In this document: positions 1 through 7,073 of the stretch, one piece after another
Numbering within the stretch: position 1 is the first letter of the stretch
Layout: every line of letters begins with the position of its first letter
DNA from: Hyphochytrium catenoides
Taxonomy: Eukaryota > Sar > Hyphochytriomycetes > Hyphochytriales > Hyphochytriaceae
DNA: 15,023 nt
Assembly: GCA_900088475.1 (NCBI GenBank)
Contig: FLMG01004342.1
Coordinates: 1 to 15,023 of the forward strand
Reading direction: 5' to 3'
Program-made: the position numbers and the translations under genes
Notes under the pieces: model-generated
Told to the model about the DNA's origin: nothing
The model's database searches: none
The model's input: only the letters and a program-made list of their open reading frames with translations

Positions 1-183
1 GCGCTTAGGGTTTCGTGCCCGACTGACCAGCCTCTTAATGGCCGCAGCTAGCTCATTATAAGTGTTTAGGTCCGCCACCCGTTCGATATACGACGAAAGT
101 GCGTTTCGATCCGCCTCGTTAAGGTCCTCAATCAAAGCTCTGTCAGGGTTTGCCAGTCCACGGAAAGAATATCGGGGATCGCC
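1..183 (-). pseudogene. Protein-coding-like fragment on the opposite strand, possibly inverted gag
   Basis: Read on the minus strand with codons ending at base 1, this stretch gives a charged, helix-like peptide with motifs such as LIEDLNEADRNALSSYIERV (about 75-134) and DLNTYNELAAAIKRLV (about 25-72). It has no stop and runs off the window edge. The same minus frame stays open back to about base 312, but upstream of about 183 it looks less like protein. All three plus frames over 1-122 contain stops. I infer the end of a gag-like or other retroelement coding region in inverted orientation to the element that follows, but no named domain is recognised. It could instead be the 3' end of an unrelated gene reading leftward, or a chance shadow. 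Confidence 0.4.
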
Positions 184-676
184 ACAAGCCTTTCTGTCGA
201 CAGTGCAAAGGCTATCACCTGATTGGTCGACATTTTCGTCCGCGTGAATCAAGAGAGGACTCGCCTGCTTCGCTAAGACACGATCGCGGGAGACAAGTGC
301 AGAATGTTCTCACCAGGGCCGGCGGCCATTACGGACCTGGGGACAAAGGTGGTGATCTCAGCCAAATCGAGTGCTTCAATTGTCGCAAGTTAGGACACAT
401 GCAAGCCCAATGCCCGCGCCAAAAGGGCGATGGTAAGAAGCAGAAGAAACAACGATACACCGACTGGCGCAAGAAGCGCGTCAGGTTTACAAAGTATCAC
501 GACGAGGATGGAAGCAGCGTGGATGGTTCTAAATCTAGCGACTTTGAAGACCAAGACGAGGGTGCGGCGAAGCGCAGACGTACCTGTAAGAAAACACACG
601 CTAAGAACGGACCGCAGCAAACGGCCACAGGGACTCTGGTCAGCGGAGAACGAGATGGGTTCAAAGTGCTCATTGA
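123..676 (+). pseudogene. gag: gag nucleocapsid region with zinc knuckle (partial)
   Basis: One frame is open from the stop at 120-122 to a stop at 702-704, but only the part before about 676 belongs to gag, because protease continues in another frame. A canonical CX2CX4HX4C zinc knuckle (motif CFNCRKLGHMQAQC) is encoded at about 372-413. Upstream, at about 198-236, a second knuckle-like motif has CX2CX3HX4H spacing, with His in place of the last Cys. After the knuckle comes a Lys/Arg-rich stretch and then an acidic Ser/Asp stretch with another basic cluster, typical of a nucleocapsid that binds element RNA. The capsid-coding part is not present in this orientation. The frame breaks at the gag-protease border. 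Confidence 0.7.
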
Positions 677-1187
677 ACTGACACCGCGGCTAATGTGTCA
701 CTAGTAAGCAGGAGATGGCTAGAAAGACAGCCAGCGGAATTGCAGAAGCAATGGCGCGGGGGTAGCGTAACCCTCTACGACGCGCAAGGCCAACCATCAA
801 TGAAGATAAGCGGTTCCCTTCTCGCCACACTATGTGTGGGCAAGCAAATACTGAGACATAGATTCCTCGTGCTGAAGGGCTTACAGCCAGATGTGCTCTT
901 GGGAACCGACGCATTTCAAGTAGTAGCTATGACGTTTATGCTAGGCAAAGGCGACAGTGAGCTAGGAACAACTGTACGACTCACAACCGCAGAAGCAAAG
1001 ACGCCTTCCTTCGATCAGCAGCTGGAAAGCAAAATCAGCCATCTCGCCGAAGAGAAAGAGAAGGAAGGATGGAGGACGGTACTCACCTCCTTTCGAGACG
1101 CCTTCTGGATAGAGGGAGACGAGCTAGGATTTTCAAAGAGAAGACCTTCGACGTACCATACGACACCAGCCTCCCGGCTGAGGGCCC
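677..1187 (+). pseudogene. pol: pol: retroviral-type aspartic protease and linker (frame-broken)
   Basis: Just past a frame change at about 674-680 the reading frame gives Thr-Asp-Thr-Ala-Ala-Asn followed by VSLVS. This matches the D-[ST]-[GA] active-site loop of retropepsins, here as Asp-Thr-Ala. About 70 residues later a VLLGTDAF motif (about 890-916) matches the conserved hydrophobic-hydrophobic-Gly-x-Asp segment of the same fold. The product would cleave the Gag-Pol polyprotein. Downstream, a charged linker leads to the pre-RT segment, where the frame shifts twice more, near 1130-1145 and near 1185. The Asp itself is intact. The first break sits exactly at the active-site loop, so this copy would not make an active protease by plain translation. 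Confidence 0.75.
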
Positions 1188-1740
1188 TTGCCTGTTCGAC
1201 AAAGACTGAATGCAAAAATGAGAAGCCACGTCGAGGCGCACGTCAGAGAGATGGTCAGACTAAAGATCATTGAACCTACCACCGCACCAATGATGGTCTC
1301 CCCCTTTCTCCTGGTCGTCAAAGCTAACGGCAGCTACCGTGCCGTGACGGACTTTCGGAAGCCCAATTTGCGGTTCGGGAAATATCCCTATTTAATCCCT
1401 CACCAAAGCACGCTCTTAGAAGCACCACACGGTGCTACACGAATCACTACCCTGGATATGGCTCAAGGATTCCACCAAGTGGGCATCTCGCCGTCGCTAT
1501 CCCAAGTCTTCAGCTTTGCTACAGACAGTAGTGTATATGCATATACACTCTTGCCTATGGGAGCTAAAATTAGTCCCAACATCTTCCAAGAAGTCATGGA
1601 TTACGCGCTAGGAGACCTTCGATATCAGTTCGTGGTGGTTTACATCGACGATGTACTGTTGTACTCTAAAGCTGAAGAGGACCATCTTGGCCACGTCAAA
1701 GAAGTCTTGGAAAGAATCAGGGAGAATCAAGCTAAAGCTT
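1188..1740 (+). pseudogene. pol: pol: reverse transcriptase fingers/palm (RVT_1)
   Basis: This is an uninterrupted stretch of Ty3/gypsy RT. In order it shows an N-terminal helix with a VREMVRLKIIEP-type motif, the SPFLLVVKANGSYRAVTDFR block, the LDMAQGFHQV block carrying the first catalytic Asp (codon at 1455-1457), the LLPMGAKISPNIFQEVMD block, and the YIDD catalytic box at 1641-1652, a YxDD motif with both Asp codons present. RT copies the element RNA into cDNA inside the virus-like particle. The segment ends in a frame change at about 1725-1735; the thumb continues in the next frame. The block sequences and order make the assignment firm; only the copy's activity is in doubt. Confidence 0.93.
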
Positions 1741-2450
1741 GATCAGTGTCACTTCAACCTACCTCAGGTAGATTTTCTGGGGCACACCCTGAGTGTTAGA
1801 GGCATCACGCCATTACAAAGCAAGGTAGCTGCTATCGCTACGAGACCAAGGCCTACCAAGGTGAAGGAAGTTAGAAGCTTTCTCGGCATGATGAACTATT
1901 GTCGGGCCTTCATACCGCAGTTTGCCCAGAGAGCCAGGCCCTTAGTAGCTCTCACCAGGAAGAATGCTCGATTCGTTTGGACCAAGGCATGCGAGGATGC
2001 CTTTGAAGGATTAAAGAAATGTCTTACTACGGAGCCCGTGATGCTCGCCACCCCTGACTTCGATAAGCCATTCGTGCTCTATACCGACGGGTCAACAAGA
2101 GCAATCGGGGCGATACTGGCCCAAAGGGATGCGGAAGGAAATGAGAGAGTGGTGCAATACCTCTCTAAAGAGATCTCTTCCCCCAAATATCCTAAGGAGC
2201 CCCATTATTTCGAAGGCTATGCGATATACTGGGCTATAAGAAGCTAAGACCATACCTCCTTGGCACGAGGTTCACGGTCGTGACCGATCACAAGCCCCTG
2301 ACTGCGTTGAAGGCTACGAAAGAGCCTACAGGCCGCAAAGCGAAGTGGATTGCCTACCTCCTTGAGTACGATTTCGAGATTGTGTACCGTCCAGGGGAAA
2401 GACCACGCAAATGTGGATGGACTTACTCGTTACCCAGACGCTGGGCCTAG
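1735..2450 (+). pseudogene. pol: pol: RT thumb/connection and RNase H
   Basis: The thumb begins with KLDQCHFNLPQVDFLGH and an RSFLGMMNYCRAFIPQFA block, as in Ty3/gypsy elements. The RNase H domain follows: FVLYTDGSTRAIGAIL carries the first catalytic Asp (codon at 2086-2088), the Glu of YFEGYAIYW is at 2212-2214, and the Asp of VVTDHKPL is at 2286-2288. RNase H removes the RNA strand from RNA:DNA hybrids during reverse transcription. Two frame changes lie inside the region, one near 2236-2241 next to an AAGAAG run and one in a run of four G at about 2393-2398. All three acidic catalytic residues are still encoded, but in different frames. Confidence 0.88.
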
Positions 2451-3842
2451 CGACAAGAGGAAGACTGTCAAGGCCACTATGACAGCTCACACTCCAACCG
2501 ACTTGCGAGCGTCGGTCGAGGAAGGACAACGGGAAGACCCCGAGGTCCGAGGTCTAATAGCCCTAGTGAGGGAGAGTCCCAAGTTTCAGAAGGAGTATAT
2601 TCTACGTGATGGTATCCTGTACCAAGCGAAGATGGTAGATGGCCACATCGTCCATAGATCGGTAGTGCCACAGAGCCTACGGCAGACAATCTTAGAAGCT
2701 AGTCACGATGACGTCCTAACGGGTTCACATATGGGGTCCAACCGCATGCACGACTTATTACCCTACGCTCTTATTGGCCTGCTATGCACAAAACCATCAT
2801 CGAATACGTGAGGAGATGTCGCACTTGTCAGCGTCACCCGCCGCAGTCTTTGGCAGAGGACAGAACCCGTCGCTTCGCGGTTTTCCCTACCGCACCTATG
2901 GTCGTGGTTGTTGTTGACGGACTGGTCCTTTCCTGATCAGCAAGAAAGGCAATCGTTACGTGATTGTTGTCTACTGTGCCTTCTCTGGTTGGGTTGAAGC
3001 CTTCCCATGCCAGTCTCTGGACTCTGCAGAAATAGCTACGCGACTCTACCGGGAATTCTTTTGTCGGTACCTTTGTCCACAGTACTTGGTGACAGATGGC
3101 GCTAATACTTCAACAGCGAACTCTTGAAGGAGCTTTACAAGCTACTACTTAAGATCCGCCATCATACTGGGTCACCTTATACGCATGGCTCGACTGCCAG
3201 TGTGGAGAGGTTTATCAGGACGCTTGAGGGTATGATAGCCAAGTATGTGAGCGAGGACCAGTCGGACTGGGACGAGAGATTAGAAGCTCACCCTGCAGCT
3301 TATCGCATCTTTATCAACGCGGATACCGGGTTTTCGCCCTACTACTTATGGCATGGTCGAGAACCGCAAACAAAGATGGATTTGCTCTTGCCAGGACTAG
3401 ACGGAGAGAAGAAGTTCCGTACTGCCTCAAGCTTCACGAGACATCTGTGTGGCCATTTCAGACGAGAGCTCCTGGAAGCACAGAAAAGAAAAGCTTTAGC
3501 AAGACAACATTCTTGGGCTAACTCTGTATCCTCTTCCATCCCCTACAGGCAGGTTGGGCGCCCCCACAACTCAAAGTTGGAGACAAGGTGTATCGCTACT
3601 ATCCGCGTGTACGGAAAGGGTTGAGCAAGAAGCTTTCGGCCAAGTGGGAAGGACCTTTGACGATCGTCGCACAGCGAGGCCCTCGTTCGTATGAGCTAGA
3701 AAAGGTACCAATGAATAAGAAGGGTCGACCTGTTAGGAAGAGAGTCTTTGCACACAGGCGCTACTTGAAGCTAGCTGTAGGAGGAGAAGACCATCAAGAC
3801 GAGGCCGGAGGTATCACTGCTGTGTCTTCTACTTTGCAGTGA
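2396..3842 (+). pseudogene. pol: pol: integrase with HHCC, DDE core and GPY/F-like tail (frame-broken)
   Basis: After the RNase H-integrase linker, the zinc-binding HHCC is seen: His codons at 2704-2706 and 2728-2730, Cys codons at 2817-2819 and 2826-2828. The catalytic core has Asp at 2916-2918, Asp in the VTDGA motif at 3095-3097, and Glu in SVERFIRTLEG at 3205-3207. The last spacing fits DD35E once the frame change is allowed for. The C-terminal part has KWEGPLTIVAQRGPRSYEL (about 3639-3695), resembling the GPY/F module; no chromodomain follows. Integrase inserts the cDNA into host DNA. Frame changes are near 2764, 2919-2925, 3105-3118 and 3555-3570. The last frame ends at a stop at 3840-3842. 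Confidence 0.87.
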
Positions 3843-4085
3843 TGATCGAATTCTCTTGGAGGCGATGCTTGGAGTAGCACTTCTTTAACTGTCGTCAGCT
3901 TGGTTCTGCTACTTGTCTGTCTCCTAGTTCTTTGCTCTACCGAAGCGCTGACTGGTCAGTGAAGCTCATTGGTTTTTCCCTCTGGTGGATAAGATTGTTT
4001 TTCCATTGAGTTGAGACCCTGCGCTAAGGATCTTTCAGTTGGTCCTGTCTTAGTGAAGCTCTTCTAGAGCTTGAGGGGGAGGGCA
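3843..4085 (+). other. Retrotransposon 3' untranslated region
   Basis: This is non-coding sequence between the integrase stop and the LTR, moderately T-rich. Near its end a perfect 6-bp inverted repeat (AAGCTC at 4056-4061 and GAGCTT at 4067-4072, 5-nt loop) sits directly before the polypurine tract. No extra envelope-like reading frame is visible. Confidence 0.7.
4073..4083 (+). promoter_or_regulatory. Polypurine tract (plus-strand primer site)
   Basis: GAGGGGGAGGG lies two bases before the LTR start. In LTR retroelements such a tract resists RNase H and primes plus-strand DNA synthesis. Its position beside the TGTTACAG end supports the LTR border. Confidence 0.85.
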
Positions 4086-4259
4086 TGTTACAGAGCTCAG
4101 AGGTACCAGGAACATTATCAGACGTGACCTCTGCCTCTGGTACTGTAGTTAGGCATAACTATAGGAATCCTAAGCCCTAGATAAATAATGTCAGTGACCA
4201 ATTTCCACCGGATACACAAGTCGATTCTGTGGTGCCCACTACGTTCCTCCACTGTAACA
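4086..4259 (+). repeat. 3' long terminal repeat, 174 bp
   Basis: The LTR starts TGTTACAG right after the polypurine tract. It ends CTGTAACA, a perfect 8-bp terminal inverted repeat containing the TG...CA ends that integrase recognises. At 174 bp it is short for a Ty3/gypsy LTR. An internal GTACCAG...CTGGTAC inverted repeat lies at about 4103-4143, and AATAAT at about 4184-4190 could serve in promoter or polyadenylation function (inference). The 5' LTR is not in the window, so LTR-LTR identity and insertion age cannot be judged. Confidence 0.85.
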
Positions 4260-5339
4260 CTCAGACACTTCCAAAAGAAGAAGCAGCTAGCAGAGCATCG
4301 TGGAGGACCGCCGCTGAGCGGACGCTGCTTGCCAATTTCTCCTTCTTCTTACTTCTTGCTGCTGCTCTTTCAGCAGCTTTGCTGCACCTTTCTGGAGCTC
4401 TGGTGAGATATTGAAGAGGAGGGTTGGTTCCCGCCGCCTTGGGACACTAAGCCGCTGCTATTATTATAGTTATAGCCTGCTACAGTCCGAGTAAACTGTC
4501 TGTTCCGCTCATCCATAATCTACAAAACAAAATAAACTTGCTGATATAAAGTATTGGTTACGCGACTCTATAGTTAATACCCTGCTACCGTAAAGTATGG
4601 GTTATCTGGGAACTTTCGCCCCCTGACATTTTCGCCTTTTTCTGGGAACAGCCACAGCGGAAATATCGAAGAGGATTTATTAGGGGGCGGGGGGGGAGGC
4701 GGCGGCGCAGCAGCAGGCGCAAACAGGCAGCAAGAGGCCTCTTCTCTTTCTAACTTGGGCCCAGTCATCTACGACGGTGACAAAGACGAAGCGGAGCACT
4801 GCTGCAACTGTAGTTCTACTACAAGTACAAGGACGATACAGTTTTACGCAGTCCAACGTTCTGCAGTACAATTTCACAGTATATTCCGCTTACATAAAGT
4901 TAAACGCAAGCTATTCCCGATCCGGTGGAATGTGTTCACGAAAATTCGTCTCCAGCACTCTTTGGAGGAGGGGATCCAGGTGTCGAACGAAGGGTCAGTC
5001 TGGGAGGGAGGCTCTTCCATTTCCTGGCACCTCCCTCTCCTTCTCCTTCTCCTTCCAAGGGAGGAGGGAGGAAGGAGGAGGAGAAGTACTAGACCATCAG
5101 CCCGAACATCAGAGGAGAACCTATGTACCTTCAGGACTCCAAACGCGGCCGTACACACTTCATTCTCCTATACATCTTCCCCTCCTTCCTCTTCCTTCTT
5201 TTACCTTTCTGCTGAACTGTCCTCGCCGTCGCCGCACCACAACCTGAACTCCTAATTAGCATCCTTGTAGTATGCCAGCCCTCTCTCATTCATAATCTGG
5301 AACGCTGAAGTAGGAAGACGGCGGCGTGTGCTCGACTCG
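4260..5339. other. Intergenic region without a recognisable gene
   Basis: Several open frames occur on both strands (for example plus 4755-5255), but they are low-complexity, show no domain, and look driven by base composition. Visible structure: a GCTGCT/AGCAGC hairpin at 4361-4377; a G-rich run at 4683-4706; a pyrimidine run followed by a purine run at 5031-5086 that could fold back. No tRNA or rRNA signature was seen. The region probably contains the remote promoter of the oxygenase gene. Confidence 0.6.
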
Positions 5340-5347
5340 TTCAATCT
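5340..5347 (+). promoter_or_regulatory. Possible initiator (Inr-like) element
   Basis: TTCAATCT fits the degenerate YTCANTYY initiator pattern and lies about 120 bp before the oxygenase ATG, in a pyrimidine-rich context. The pattern is short and common by chance, so this is a weak call. Confidence 0.2.
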
Positions 5348-5359
5348 TTCATGCACCGG

Positions 5360-5458
5360 CTGTTAGTGTCTCTTAGGCCTCGGAAAGACGCTAACAGATG
5401 CGGGTCAACTTCTGAACAAGCCTCTTCACCCTGCCAACCCAACGCGAACGAGTTGGCA
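5360..5458 (+). promoter_or_regulatory. Two hairpins in the oxygenase gene leader
   Basis: The first inverted repeat pairs CTGTTAGTGTCT (5360-5371) with AGACGCTAACAG (5386-5397), 12 positions with one G-T wobble and a 14-nt loop. The second pairs TGCCAAC (5432-5438) with GTTGGCA (5452-5458), a perfect 7-bp stem ending 10 bases before the ATG at 5469. If transcribed, both lie in the 5' leader and could affect translation. Confidence 0.35.
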
Positions 5459-5468
5459 ACCACTTGTC

Positions 5469-7000
5469 ATGGAACAAGATCCCTTGTCCCGTGTTGCTGC
5501 GTCGGAAATCGCGGATGCGAGCGGCTGCCTAATGTTTGAGGGTAAGGAGCATGTGGATCAGCCGAGGAATACACCGCCTCCATCCCTTAAAAGCACGGCT
5601 ACACAGACGACGGGAGAGTCAGGCTACGAGGAAGAGCCGCAAAATGGTACTGGTCCGCGCCAGCAGCCATTGAGTTACACCTATCGTGCCATTCCTTACC
5701 CTAAGGACATACCCGTCGGTTTTCATCCCGACAATGATGCCAACGAGTTGGTGGAGCCTTCCTCCTTTTCCCCTTCCACAGACCTCGACTTTCGGCCGCC
5801 AGATGAGATAGTAAATCTTAGGTTTCAGCGCATGTCCCTGGCTGATCGAGATTGGGATGACCCGCGATTTGAAGAAGAGCTCTCAACTTTCCTAAGGCCA
5901 GGGTTGGCCTTCACCTCGCCCTTTCGACTACTGTCAGGTGAAGGCTTAGATAGGCTGCGGCGAATCATCCTGCACCATAGCGCGAATAAATCGATAATCA
6001 ACAAGAAGACGAGCAGACAGGCTTGGTGCATCAGAGGACTAGGCTATGCCTCGCCATACATTCGGCAAGTACCGTAGCCATCAACTATTGTGACAAAGGG
6101 AAGAATACGTGACTAATGCGGTCGTTCCTCTCCGGTCTCTCCTATACCTTTCCCACTACGCACCTCTCCCACTACGTACCAAACAGGGATATGAATGAAA
6201 GCACCTTTATACGCGAGATCTGTAGCAAACTGTCCGGTGAAAAGCTGTGCCCCCACAGCTTAGTGACGAACTATTCGCATGTCAACATTGGGAACACAGG
6301 AGGGAATCGGCCCGTGGACCAGTGGCATCGCGATTCCGTTGACTATGTACTTGTCATCCTGGTTAGTGAGCCTGCAGGAATGCGTGGCGGTGAGCTGGAG
6401 GTAATTGCCAGGGAAGGGGAAAACGCGGAAAAAGTACTGGCGGAAGGAAGCACCGCAGCGGAGGATATTTTAAGAGTCGAGTTCCCCGCCGCCGGGTACG
6501 GGATATTAATGCAAGGTAGGACCTCGAAACTGTCTACAGTCACTGCACCACCGGCCAGATTCGAGCTGACCCACTGAACGCCAGGTTCAGAGATCTATCA
6601 TCAAGTGAAGCCCGTCCTCGAGGCGCAGTATGGACCTCGAATATCCGTTATTAACTCTTACATGTCCCGTGACGTATTCAAGGCAGACAGGACGCGGTAC
6701 GCTACTTTCAGGGATGGAGACCCTCACTTTGTTGCGCCACTAGAGTACGCACGCCACCGCGCTTGGCGTGTACAAGGACAGCTTGATTTTATTCTGAACG
6801 AGATCAAGTACGACCATCCTGACGGCAAAGAAAGGGAGGATAGGGGCAAGAAGCTCTCTCTGAGAGTGTTGGAGCAAGCCATACAGGAATTGGTCGAGAC
6901 CCACGCCTTGCTCTCAGAAACAAAAGAGGACGCGTTGGGTTATTTTGATTCGGCAATGAAGAGCTTCAGGAAGGATAAGGGAGGGGTGACACCTAAGTGA
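5469..7000 (+). CDS. 2-oxoglutarate/Fe(II)-dependent oxygenase-like protein, three exons
   Basis: Model: exons 5469-6064, 6187-6515 and 6585-7000, in phase throughout, 446 aa. The first ~100 residues are low-complexity and Pro/Ser/Thr-rich. A jelly-roll-type core follows. The putative iron ligands are His246 and Asp248 in QWHRDSVDYVLVIL, and His314 in SEIYHQVKPVL. Arg327 of PRISVINSYM lies where the 2-oxoglutarate-binding Arg is expected. A GGELEVI strand lies at about 266-272. The C-terminal ~90 residues are helical and charged. Such enzymes hydroxylate or otherwise oxidise small molecules or proteins; the substrate here is unknown. Intron 2 (6516-6584) is GT-AG and contains a stop; its removal restores the His314 motif. 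Intron 1 appears to be GC-AG. The ATG at 5469 is the first in frame of a long open exon; an upstream non-coding exon is possible. It is convergent with the LRR gene. Confidence 0.75.
6065..6186 (+). other. GC-AG intron in the oxygenase gene
   Basis: The exon 1 frame hits a stop shortly after 6068, and the next exon frame is closed just upstream of 6113. Joining CG at 6063-6064 to G at 6187 gives Arg-Asp in phase and a smooth PYIR/DMNEST junction. The donor is GCAAGT, the classic GC-donor hexamer. The intron has GTGACTAATG at 6109-6118, a pyrimidine-rich stretch and an AAACAG acceptor. The nearby GT at 6069 would put the next exon out of frame. Confidence 0.65.
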
Positions 7001-7073
7001 TAGGATCGCTTAGGACTCGTTAGGTAGTGCTTTTCGTTATTCCTTAGGTCCAAGACTTTAGGCGGTCTCAGTT
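7001..7073. other. 73-bp gap between convergent gene ends
   Basis: The oxygenase stop ends at 7000 and the LRR stop begins at 7074 on the other strand. The 3' untranslated regions must overlap each other or the opposite coding sequence. No clear AATAAA is present. Confidence 0.7.

Larger units (their letters stand above)
1..4259 (+). mobile_element. Ty3/gypsy-type LTR retrotransposon, 3' part, decayed
   Basis: The order of coding modules on the plus strand is gag zinc knuckle, aspartic protease, reverse transcriptase, RNase H, integrase, polypurine tract and 3' LTR. Integrase after RNase H is the Ty3/gypsy (Metaviridae) order, not Ty1/copia. The 5' LTR and the first part of gag lie outside the window or are lost. 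The coding region needs about ten changes of reading frame, so this copy cannot make a normal polyprotein, although most catalytic residues remain. No chromodomain is seen after the integrase. The right edge is well defined by the LTR end at 4259. The left part (about 1-180) is doubtful because it reads better as protein on the other strand. A target-site duplication cannot be tested without the 5' end; the candidate 3' copy is the 5 bases at 4260-4264. Confidence 0.9.

Noticed and set aside
62-247. Plus-strand frame across the first bases of the window
   Set aside because: It looks like the antisense shadow of the better minus-strand reading; Ser/Arg-rich with no gag feature.
4755-5255. Open frames of 156-166 codons on the plus strand, overlapping a 94-codon frame on the minus strand
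   Set aside because: The translations are low-complexity, driven by CT/GA runs, with no domain and no splice continuation.
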